Below are positions 42,800 through 53,449 of a DNA stretch of 64,000 nucleotides, in pieces. A program made the translations under genes and the position numbers. The notes under the pieces are model-generated. The model was not told where the DNA came from and did not search any database. It saw nothing but the letters and a program-made list of their open reading frames with translations. The first letter of the stretch is position 1; each line of letters begins with the position of its first letter. Source of the stretch: Crossaster papposus (lineage: Eukaryota; Echinodermata; Asteroidea; Velatida; Solasteridae); assembly GCA_037893245.1 (NCBI GenBank), contig JBAIAA010000117.1:4030001-4094000 (forward strand), in the 5' to 3' direction.

Positions 42800-43799
42800 A
42801 GTTGTCATTTTGGATAGTTACTATGTTCTCGTAATTATTCAGTCACTTATGCTTTAGCAAATGTTATTGAAGTAAGGATATGTAAGTAGAATCACCAAAA
42901 TAAACTTTTCCAAAAATTTAAATAAAATATATACCCAAATATGGGATAAACATATTACACGGCAGGGATTAACGATTTATGCAAATTATACATATTTCCA
43001 CCACTTTTTTGTAGACTTTTGATATGTAATTCTAGGGACCTTATAGAAGTGCACTGTGGTGAAAAACAATTTGTTCGAGGTCAAAATTTATTTTTCCTGG
43101 ACTATTCATGCACATTGCACAAACGGATAAAGTAACAAAAATATATCTATATGTTCAACTGTCTCATTTTGACACAAAAGCAAACACCACAACCTGAATT
43201 GTTGACATACATTGTACACTCTGAATATCAAAGAAAATTAATTTGTACAAAACTATTTTCAGACACATTCATGATAACAAACTCAAATATATAGCTGATT
43301 TGTACACTTTCAAAATACAATGACCATTATCATACCATGACCATTTTCCACTTGATACATACAGCAGTTTTGAATTGTCTACTGAAAGAAATTACATGTA
43401 TATTGTAAGTTACACAAAATCTATTTTTTTTCAAAAACTAAAAACACATCACAGGTCCACTAACCATAAACAATTTGTCCAACACTTAATGCCAGAATAC
43501 TACGTACAAAACAGTGTTCAACGTTCCTAAACTTACAGATTATTTTCAAAAACAGATTATTCCAACAATCAACATAACCATCATCTCACACTATTAAAAG
43601 CAACCATTTCCACAACAATTGTTACAAGCTATTACAGTGCTTTCATATCTTAAATGTTGTTTATATCATTTAACTCTATCAAGAAACCCTAATTTAAAAC
43701 AGGAAATATTAAACCAAACATTAGTTCAATTTTCTTTTTCAAACAACTTGGCAAACATGATCAGTCATTACACGTATTTCACAACACATGAATATACTC
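42800..43799. other. AT-rich spacer, nothing recognised
   Basis: No motif-bearing frame on either strand and no tandem repeats beyond short A/T runs. It forms the 3' flank of the minus-strand OB-like gene, whose stop codon is at 43802-43800. Confidence 0.5.
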
Positions 43800-44162
43800 T
43801 TAAAACTTCAACACTTTTTTGGCAGCAGTTTCTGCTGGTGGTTTTTCCATATCTGTCACACCCAAATCAATAACATTTCGTCCTTGCAGGACCAAGTCAT
43901 ACATTTTTGTGTTTTCCAGATCCTTCATGATGTCATCAACAACATCTGTCTTCCACAGATTGACAGCGATTGGTTTGGGCATATGTATTTCAACGAGTTC
44001 ACCCCGAAGTTCACACGTCAATAGCAACATCTGTTCATCACTCCCTTCAACAGAAATCACTTCTACTTGTACCTGTTCAACCGCTATCTGTTATTTAGAA
44101 AGAAAAGGGTAACACTGATGTTAAAAAATTGTACAATATCCCCTACATGTATATGAACTTAA

Positions 44163-44561
44163 AAGTAGGATACACCATTTGCAGATATCGAAAATATTTA
44201 CTACCAAATTATTAAAAAATATCTTACTCATCTGAAAGTAAATAATGATTCTAGACATCAAGCAAAATGATTGCGCTAGATATCCTGTAATTATTTTTAA
44301 AAAAAGAATTTTATAAAGAGAAATTCGCGATCGCTGGACGGCGATCGCAAAAAAACAGAAATAACATAATAATAACTGCTCGACGCCGGTTGAAAACAAA
44401 CGCTGTTTTTTGTGCTTTTCTCGGCATCAATGACTGTAAAACTTCAGACACCTCAGTAAAACGGTATTTACTATAAAATACACCCCCCCCCCCCCCCACC
44501 CCCAAAGCCACCCATTCATGATACGGTAATTCAAGCAATTACCAATGATGTATCCTACCTT
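44163..44561. mobile_element. 399-bp MITE with TAA target duplication, copy 2
   Basis: Same family as 20435-20746: ends AAGTAGGATACACC and TGTATCCTACCTT, TAA on both flanks (44160-44162, 44562-44564). It contains a GCGATCGC pair not in copy 1 (GCGATCGCTGGACGGCGATCGC) and a C-run at 44482-44501. Lies in intron 2 of the OB-like gene. Confidence 0.8.
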
Positions 44562-44621
44562 TAACAATTAACAGTAATTTACTACATGTACAGACAAATG
44601 TCTACTGTATTGTAACATCAT

Positions 44622-45425
44622 AAGCCCCTTTCACACTAGACGATTTCCCCGGTAATTCCCCGGGAAATTGCCGGGGAATTTCGGTCGGTCTGTTCACACT
44701 ACCAAAGAAATCCCCGGGAAACTGCTTTTCCCCGGGAAATATTTACCCGGGAAATATTTACCCCTGCTCGGGAGTAGGGTTAAAGGAGAAATCCCCGGGG
44801 TTTAACGTTTTTCCCGGGGAAAAGCAACTAGTGTGAACGTCGCAGGGTTTGAACTTACCCCACCTTTTTGCGTCCACGGGTAATCTCGAAAGGTCACAGG
44901 GTCACAAATAGCGCGCCAAATAATTCGCACGGTGACTTGGTATTGTAATACAGTACCTTTCAAACTTGTCGTAAATATATTTACAGTTAAGTACAAAAGA
45001 CAAATAATAACGTTTGAAAATTATACAAATAATTTAATTTTAAAGAATATGAGCAAAATGAATGGTTTTAATATTTAATAAAAGAAGTGTCGTGAACAAG
45101 ACTGTGTTTAGCTTCCTTCTCGTGTACGTGTATTTATAATGTCCCGTGTGGTTAGGTACCAGTCTTCTATTTTCTTATCCGCATGATGCGTGGCCCAGCG
45201 TGTAATTATCGTCGACCCATGCCACGCGCCCTCAGTTTACACATTTCCCGGGGTTTGATGGCCAGTGTGAAATGACCGTGCATATTCCCGGGAAATAGTG
45301 TCCCCGGGAGTTACCAAATGGGTCTAGTGTGAACGGTTGCTAGGGTGTTGGTGGGGTAAAAAATCCCCGGGAATTTCCCAGGGATTTATTTCCCGGGGAT
45401 TGGCTCTGCAGTGTGAAAAGGGCTT
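44622..45425. mobile_element. 804-bp MITE with CCCCGGGAAA-rich arms
   Basis: Ends AAGCCCCTTTCACACT and AGTGTGAAAAGGGCTT form an inverted pair, with TA on both sides as a possible target duplication. Both arms are filled with CCCCGGGAAAT / ATTTCCCGGGG words and AGTGTGAA cores. The central 45,000-45,240 is AT-rich and unlike the arms. Non-coding, in intron 2 of the OB-like gene. Confidence 0.75.
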
Positions 45426-45429
45426 AAGT

Positions 45430-47130
45430 ACATGTACTGTATTCTAAATCATTTTTGAACTAATAAAAACAATAAAGGAAAGAAATTTGTTACATTTTTG
45501 CAAAGTTGGCCAGCTTTTTCTCCCATCACCATTCCAACTGACTTTGTCAAAAATTCATATTCTTGCAATATTTACCACATTTTCGCAAAAATATTTTTTC
45601 CATTCAGGCCATTAAAATCCCCTACAAAAACAAACATATGATATGACATAATTCTCCAACCTATTATCCCTCATTTATAAATACCTGAGACACTTTAGCC
45701 ATTCCTATTGGTCAAGAGCTCAACATGTAGATATACAGTATTTAAAATAATTGAAATTTCACTTGCTTTTCTCACTCGCGTTCCAATTCCCAGACATTGC
45801 TTTATTGGCACATCAGATGACTGCAAGATTGTCATGGCTAGAACTCCACAGTTAATTGTATAGCCTATTGCCTCGACCAATCATCAACCGTTGATCAACA
45901 AGCACATCCCACATAAAACCATTCATTGTCTGACTTTGCTTTTGTCAGCTACGCACTTTCCAGACACCACGCACAAACACCATCTTCTTCTTTCCCCCAC
46001 GCCCCACCTTTTGATTTTGCCTTCTATGTATATACTTATTTTATCAATGTCCCACCCTTTGATTTAATTCTCTGTCGATCATATTACATACACCCCACTT
46101 CCAACAAGCCAGCACTACATCCCTTTACACTTTTGCAAGCGCGGCCAGCTACAAACATGTACACATATCCTGTTTTTAAATCTTTTTCATTTTCTCATCC
46201 CTTTTTCAAATCTAAAGAAAGAATGACTTTACTTTCAGTAATTAAATCCCTACCATGTAATAAATAATGCTCCTATCATTAACTTCCAATCCCCCCCCCC
46301 CCCCCCCCCTCTGCCCCACCCAAGACATGGGGATTGTCACTTTTAAAGTGACAAAATCCCCGCACACCTCCGCAAAACTATAGTGACAATCCTTGACCTC
46401 CAACGCTAGGGTGCAATAGTGTTTGCCTTTCCAAAATTCCATGTATATGTATAGTACAACAATGAAAACAATTATGAGCGAGTGACCAACAAAACCAACC
46501 CTGGGACTTGGAAAAGGTGACCAAACCCAAACATAAACCCTGAGGCAGCACGGAGGTGGAGGTAGCATAACTGTATGCATAACTTGATTTATCTTTTCAA
46601 AATACACAGTCAGTCGAAAACATTAGTTCATTATTCAAAGTTCCTAAAATTATTTCTAGAACTATTTTGTTTAAACAAAACTTAAATATTATAAAAGAGC
46701 ATCTACTTGTTGTTCTACTGTCAAAAGATGACACTATTTGGAAATCTTAATTTCAAAACATTATTTGCGATTGAATACAATACCTACAAAACACAGCTAT
46801 CCGCAGTTGTGCTTTAAGTTTTGGCCCAAAACAGGATTTCAATTTTTGTTCATGGATACATGTAGTCCAGTGCACTATCCATTACACACTAAGACCAACA
46901 AAAAACTTCAACAAAACGAATCCACTTGTGGGCTAAAACTATACACTCGCCGTCCTGGCCAACAGTGTTCAAATGCACGGTACACTGTAAACAGCTGCAA
47001 AAATCGATATCAACCCCAAAACATTGTCTATTTATTTATGTACTGTGAGATAATTTGCCAAACTTTTATTAAAAAAATAGTAAAAAGAACTTTTTGGGGA
47101 CTCACCCCGTACATGTATAAATCTTAGTTT
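45430..47130. other. Intronic DNA, nothing recognised
   Basis: Interior of intron 2 of the OB-like gene between a MITE and exon 2. It holds a C-run at 46289-46310 and chance ORFs only (45926-46267; minus 46242-46607). Confidence 0.5.
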
Positions 47131-47359
47131 TTCACTTACTTCAATCGCTGTTTGACCTGTGGAAGAAGCAGACATCTCCTTCAAATAGTCGTTCACCTCA
47201 GCACACACGTTGGTTATTTTGACTCTGTCACCACTCTTGACGGGACTTTTTCCCTTCTCGTTCTATAAAGCGACCTGAATGACTCCAGTTTTGTCCTTCA
47301 CTTTTATGTTACGTACACTTCTGTTGCCCTTCACACATCTTGGTAATTCATCCTAAATA

Positions 47360-48800
47360 AATTGAAATAATATTAAATTATTCTTAATCTAAACAATACA
47401 CAAAATGTTAACACGCATGTCAACATGAAAGCCACATTAGGGGTCCTCATGTCATCAGGTGTGTTCTAAGACCTTCAAAAAAGCAGAAGTGAAAACAGAA
47501 TTGGAATATGTATGTCCATTAAAATATATATGTTTCCAACCTTTTTTTAGGGTGGTCTTTGGACAGCACTTTGGAAAAAGGAAGTAATCTTCAGATCGCG
47601 AATGTCACCTCTTCTAGTGGATCACTACATGTACATGTTTGAACGATGACTTCAAATGACCCCTACATGACCTTTGACTTCAACAATCTAATGATGAATT
47701 GTGTCTTCCCATATCTAAGAGCCACTGCATCCAAATTTCATCCTCATCCATAATAAAAGCATGTAGAAGTTTTTTTCAAAAACTTAACCTGCAGAAACTT
47801 TAACATACATACCGTACATGTAAGAACAATGACCTCTAATGACCCCTACACGACCTTTGACCTCATCAGTCACCGGATGTAGAATTGTATCTTCCCTCTC
47901 AAAGGTCACTATATCCAAATGTCATCAAAATCCATTAAAGCATGTATACGTTATACATGTACGTGTACATTGTACATGTACATGTACAGTATACAAACAT
48001 TTAAAACCAGTTAATTAGTGCCCCCAAAACTTCATTATGCGACACAACAATGGGTACCAAAAAGTAAAAAACACCATGTCCATAAAAAATTGAACTGCAT
48101 TCCCTGGTTTTGAGTTATTAACAGTTCTAGGCAATTGTGGAAAACTATCCACAATATCTTTTAAATAATGATACTTTGATAGACCTACATGTACATGTAC
48201 ATGTACATGTAAATCATGTATTGTTTGAAATCAATCATTGTAAAGATTCTCACCTGAGCCTATTTCAAACAATCTCAATTGTTTTATAAGACCCAAGTTA
48301 GGAATCCTTATAAGATCTCTTTATATAAATGTACATAATTATTTAAACAAATTGGGAAATGAAAAAAATAAAATCTAGAATTTTGTATATAACTTTAAAG
48401 ATACTCTTATAGCGTACATGTAATTGTATATAAAACGTCCAGTTGGAATAATGAACATAGTATGTGTTTTTATCACTAAAAACATGTCTTTCTCCCCAAA
48501 AAGTACTAGAATGCATTAAATGCATTATAGGCTTAGTAAAAAAAAATCAACAAAATGGATATTTGTTTCCAAAATAAATTCCAAAACACATTGTTTTTAC
48601 ATTTTTTAGGTGTAAGAAACCCCACAAAAAAGTGCCCTCCATCCACTGTACAAGCTTTTCAGCTGAAGTATGGCATGCACCAAGGTCTTGCAATAAGCAG
48701 CTCTCATAGACCAAAGATTGTTACAAATATTTTGGGAAAACCACATTTTTCCTACAAAATAAGTCCAGTACTCCTAACGGCACCTTTTAAAACAAAAATT
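47360..48800. other. Intronic DNA with degenerate tandem segment
   Basis: Interior of intron 1 of the OB-like gene. Two related segments (about 47640-47780 and 47820-47950) share CAATGACCTCTAATGACCCC-like and AAAGCATGTA words, an old duplication. ACATGTAC runs lie near 47960-47990 and 48185-48215. A similar CCCATTTAAGCATGTAGAAG word occurs at about 59830. Confidence 0.45.
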
Positions 48801-48807
48801 GTTCCAA

Positions 48808-49239
48808 CCCTAACCCTACCTAATGCTACTTTTTACTACTAGTAGTAAAAAGTAGTATGCAGTACTCTCACTGACTTGTGTGCAATGCCTGTAGTAATTT
48901 TTAGTATTGGGTACTTCACCCCTTATTGGACTCGTAGTACTTTTTAGCATTGGGTCCCTCTGCTTGCTGAGTGTGCATGGCCCATGTATGCTGTGTAGGC
49001 TCTACAGCAACAAATGTCACTTGGGACACAATGGGTCAAGTCTGGACTACTGCATTTTTTTGCCAGGTAATTATTACTGACCTGTATTGCCACTATTAGT
49101 ATTTTGTAGTTGGCAGTATCTGTACTCTGTCAGTACACACCCAATCATCAGTCATGGAGAGACCCAATGCTACAAAATACTAAGTAGTATTCTGTAGTAC
49201 GCAGCTCTTTAGCCCCAAGTAAGGCCTAGGGGGTTAGGG
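48808..49239. mobile_element. MITE of the TTAA family, copy 2
   Basis: Co-linear with 19412-19876: CCCTAACCCTACCTAATGCT, then GTAGTATGCAGTACTCTCAC, GGGTCCCTCTGCTTGCTGAG and TAAGGCCTAGGGGGTTAGGG. TTAA follows on the right (49240-49243); on the left the expected TTAA reads CCAA, so one side has mutated. Lies in intron 1 of the OB-like gene. Confidence 0.75.
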
Positions 49240-50069
49240 TTAACATGACAATCTTACAATCTAAAAAAATACAGTGATGTTCACCTTTTTCACCCCTAAC
49301 AAAAATTTTGTTTTCCTGACAGAAATTATTAGAAGCATACAGTATATACAATCTAAACTAAAAATAAACCTCTTAAAAATCAAAAAACTGCTTTTATATC
49401 ACTTCTACGTTCTAAAAAAGATTTCACCTTATCTTTTAGAATAGATTCGGATAACATTCCTGGAAACCCCTAAAAGGGTCATGGAATTTTTTCAAACAAA
49501 AAACATGATTTATTCATTTTTTGAAACTTTCTGGAATGTTTTCTCACATTTCACATTATTTTTCCCAAAATACTGACTTTCTAACTTTCTCCAATTCTTT
49601 AAACATTTTCATCATTTGTAACATACATACATTATAAAATACTCACTTCAACAATCACTCCTTCAATTGAAAGTCGTTTCCCAGTTAAAGATGCTGCTTG
49701 GGTATGTATGTCACCAATACAGACCACCCCGGAAGATAAGGTCACAACTTTCTCTTCCATCTGTAATATCTCAGGTGAAATATGCTGAAGTGCTGCACAA
49801 CGAGTAATTCTTGAATGTTTATTCACCACCAGAACCCCAGATGTACCTCTGATAAACTGACGAATTAAGAAACTTCCATCCTCCATTAGCTGTGATGAAG
49901 CTCCATCGTAACAAACTGCCTTCGCGTAGCCAGTTTGATCAGCCACAGCCACTTCCACACAGTTCTCGATATTTTCCTTTATCTTCACAACCTTCACTCT
50001 TACAGCTTTCAGATAAGGTTTAGTTTTGGTTTTCGATCTTTGAATTTGCTCTAGTGTTTCCATCTTTCT

Positions 50070-50690
50070 GAAAAGACAACAAAATACCACACCAAAAAAG
50101 TTAATTATGTTGTAACAACTAACACTCACAACATTCCACTTCAGATGACACCAGTGCAAATAAAACTTCAATTTCTGAATAGTCAAACAAACAATGTCAA
50201 CGATTAAACACTCTAGCTTAAGTGGTTTGTGAAAAAAAAGTCCCTTTAAAGTGAGAAAAGTGATTGATTGTTGCTAGGCAACAAAGTGCCTGCATTGTTG
50301 TGAAGTTTTAGCGCTCAAAATAAACAGGCATAATATTGGAACCAATGGGCCAAATTTATCCAAACAAAAACCAGATGTTTCATTCAACCTTTTTGGGGGT
50401 TGGATGGAAATTAAAGCACACTGATGACTGATGACATAAAAAACACAATAGACCAAGCTTTAGTACTACATGTAGTAGAACCATGGAGCTACATGTAGAA
50501 CTAAGAAGCAAATCCAGTAAATACACGTTGCGCGCCTAAAGACAAATAAATCTACTGAATTCCTCGACTGGGTTATGTGGCCGTGGTAGCGCAGCATACG
50601 ACATTGTACAGTGATCACACTAGTGGGGCTAGTTCAGACCCAACTAACCATAAACTTGGATATAAACTTTCGAATATCATTCTACTTTAT
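50070..50690. other. 5' flank of the OB-like gene, nothing else recognised
   Basis: Would hold the promoter of the minus-strand OB-like gene. No clear TATA or CpG island. Unremarkable DNA. Confidence 0.4.
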
Positions 50691-50694
50691 AACC

Positions 50695-51512
50695 TGACCT
50701 AGCCCTAGTATATGGCCCCGCACTAGAGTCTGTGCTAGCCCTAGTCTATGGCCCCGCACTAGAACACACTCTGTGCTAGACCTAGTCTATGGCCCCGCAA
50801 TAGAGCACACTCTGTGCTAGACCTAGTCTATGGCCCCGCAATATAGCACACTGTGTGCTAGCCCTAGTCTATGGCCCCGCACTAGAACACACTCTGTGCT
50901 ATAGGCCATACGTCCATCAGTGCAAAAAAACAAAACAATTTTTTTCACTTATTTCATGGAAATGGCATTCGGTCTCAAACTCGAACTCGGCACTCTCAAA
51001 CTCGGCATGCAAGTTCATTTATTATAGCGCATCGATATTTCGCTAAAATTTGGATTAAAAAATTCGCGATAAACGCAAAACAAAATGACGGATCAAGTCT
51101 GCGCAGGCGTGCACAGCTCGTTGCACCGAACAACAGAGGGCGCCTCTGTTGTTCGATGCGACGAGCTTTGCACGCCGCGCCTCCGAAGACTGGTTTCGCC
51201 ATATTGTGGTTGTTCCGCCATATTGTTTTGCGTTTATCACGAATTTTTTGGAAACTTTATAACGCAGATTTAGAGACAAATTACACCAGACGGAACCACG
51301 GAAAAGTCCTAATTTTAGGGAAATATCGACGAGCAAAAATAAATGAACCTGCATGCAGAGTTTGAAAACAAATGATTTCCATGAAATAAGTTTTTTTGCA
51401 CTGATCATGGACGTACTGGCCTATAGCACAGAGTGCGGGGCATAGCCATAGACTAGGGCTAACTCTGTGCATAGCACAGAGTGTACTCCAGTGCAGGGGC
51501 CATAGACTAGGA
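50695..51512. mobile_element. Compound foldback element with tandem-repeat arms
   Basis: The left arm is a ~57-bp tandem (CCTAGTCTATGGCCCCGCA, ACACTCTGTGCTAG) with about three and a half units. The right arm has the same words inverted (AGCACAGAGTG, CCATAGACTAGG). Inside, GCTATAGGCC (50898) pairs with GGCCTATAGC (51418-51427), and the arms continue with AGTGCAAAAAAAC and CATTTCCATGAAATAAG-like pairs. At the centre (about 51085-51185) is a third palindrome, CGAACAACAGAGG...CCTCTGTTGTTCG, flanked by inverted GTGCA-GCTCGT words. ORFs at 50855-51553 are by-products. Confidence 0.8.
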
Positions 51513-51514
51513 AA

Positions 51515-53130
51515 ACCCGACCTAAATTCACAATGATAATTTCTTTTTGGCAATATAGCCCTACCTCTTAATCTTATGCAACAAGTTTAGAGCGCCATAA
51601 AGGCATACCATGTGACTTTAATAGCAGTTAAGAATCCCGTTACGGTTGTCGAACGATAGCCTCTTCTAGTCTTCTACCATAAATTTCCAACTTAAGTTTA
51701 ACGTTACTTTTCAAAAAAAAATGACCCTGCTTAGCACTCTGCTTTTAACCAACAAATTCATCTAGTGGTACTACATGTGATTATAACATTCACTTCACCG
51801 TACCTTGTCAAATGTCACGCTTGCATAATCCTGCACAATATCCAAAGACTTTGGCCTAAATTACCGCCTCTCTGACTCGAAGTTGCTGCGGGGAGCCTTC
51901 TTTTGGTGAACTATTCCACATGTACGTCGGCGCGTCACACGTCGTACACGCGGCCGTGTTCCACATCAACCGGACCTAAGTACTGTAATCACGTGACTAT
52001 TGCGACCAAAGACTGAATCAAGACACCTACGGTATACCAGGTTAGTTAGCACTCCAAATAAAGATGAAGGAAACATGAAGATATTGCAGAACATTCCTAA
52101 AATTAACGAATTTTATTAATTAATGATAAAATGTGACACAACGATTGTCGAAATTACCGTTAAGCACTCAACGGCTGAATACAAGTCTATGCTTTCAAGT
52201 TGTCTAGATCTAAAAATAGATACGTTGTAGAGCAAGGCCAACCATGGCCATATAAGGTAATACTGTAATACAAATAAGATGCAGATGAAATGCAAATGTT
52301 GTGTACTTCCTTCCAATCAGTGGAAGCCAGCAAAAAATGTTGATCAATGAGACAGTAAAAACCTTCACTTTCTCACAGCCTATTATACAAACAACACCGT
52401 ATATGCCAACCGTATTTTTTCCGCCACCACCGAAATCCGTCCATTAAAACAAGTACAGGGGTCCAAAACGTTGTCATTTTCTCTTAATTTCTCTAGAATT
52501 TGTTCCATTTGTCTTCGGAAAAGTCCCTGAAATCATCATAGATATTACTTTCTGGTCTAAGTGGGTTTTGGAGGGTGTGATTTGGCGTGGGGCGGCCCGG
52601 GTTTTGCACGGTAAGCACAAAGTCCGGTGGGGACTTCGGTCAACGTGAACGACCAAACATCCTACTCAATCAATCAATCAATCAATCAATCAATTTATTT
52701 TCCACATATAAACGTTGCACAACAAACAAACACCACTTAATTTAGGATAAATGTGGAAGCCGAGGGGGTCCCTAGGAAGTGACGTGTACGTGCAACTGCG
52801 ATCCCGTCTTCAGTGTCATTTTAGTATTGTTAATGCTACACTGTCTTTCACTATTGTTGGTAGTAAAAAAAAATCCCGAACCAAGTCCCCAATCATGGTT
52901 TACCATACCCAGGAGGGCCAAGAGGAAAATCACCCAAGTACCTTACTTTAGAAATATAAACGGTTATAAAAAGATCCTTAAGAATATTCTTATTTCCTAT
53001 GAAATATAATTTATTTATCCCGTAACACGTAGTACATAATGATTATAGTTCATGTATATTATATTTGTACGTATTGCATTGAGTTTTGTTTTTTAAATCT
53101 TTAATTCAGCTGTACTTTCAGCCAGTCATT
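51515..53130. other. Spacer with one (CAAT)n microsatellite
   Basis: (CAAT)n at about 52667-52694 followed by TTTATTTTCCACATATAA, which resembles the 3' end of some non-LTR elements, but no LINE coding is seen upstream. Otherwise no gene or known repeat recognised. Confidence 0.5.
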
Positions 53131-53134
53131 TGTT

Positions 53135-53434
53135 AGCTGTTTCGGCATTTCAGCCGAAACAGCTTTTGTTTTCGTAATTAGCTGTTTCGGCCTTTCAGCC
53201 GAAACAGCTTTTGTTTTCGTTAAAGTTTTTTTTTTTCTTTTTAGCTGTTTCGGTTTTTCACCGAAACAGCTTTTGTTTTCGTTAAAGTTTTTTTAGCTGT
53301 TTCGGTTTTTCACCGAAACAGCTTTTGTTTTCGTTAAAGTATTTTAGCTGTTTCGGCCTTTCAGCCGAAACAGCTTTTGTTTTCGTTAAATTTTATTTAT
53401 TTTTTGGCTTTTTCGCAATTTTGCGAAAAAGCCT
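53135..53434. repeat. Array of short perfect hairpins, copy 2
   Basis: Five AGCTGTTTCGG-type hairpins start at 53135, 53180, 53243, 53295 and 53346, followed by one GGCTTTTTCGCAA-type hairpin at 53406. Spacers are TTTTGTTTTCGTTAAAG and T-runs. Same order and same downstream neighbour as the array at 13895-14210. Stem pair 12 is T-A in some copies and C-G in others while remaining paired. Confidence 0.85.
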
Positions 53435-53449
53435 TTGTTTTTGTTCTGA

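Larger units (their letters stand above)
43800..50063 (-). pseudogene. Three-exon OB-fold-like gene, minus strand, with one in-frame TAG
   Basis: Exon 1 is 50063-49647 (ATG, METLEQIQRSKTKTKPYLKA), exon 2 is 47352-47140 and exon 3 is 44087-43800 (ends AAKKVLKF). Donors are GTGAGT and GTAAGT, all junctions phase 0, total about 305 codons. Exon 1 has the beta-strand pattern of an OB fold (VRVKVVKIKENIENCVEVAV, DQTGYAKAVCYD, SFLIRQFI); exon 2 repeats it (RNIKVKDKTGVIQVAL, SGDRVKITNV). RPA-like single-stranded nucleic-acid binding is my inference. In exon 2 a TAG (47265-47263) falls after IQVAL where Trp would be typical. Introns hold three MITEs. Could be a host gene, a pseudogene or a transposon passenger. 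Confidence 0.5.

Noticed and set aside
43819-44112. Plus-strand ORF of 97 codons
   Set aside because: Antisense shadow of exon 3 of the minus-strand OB-like gene.
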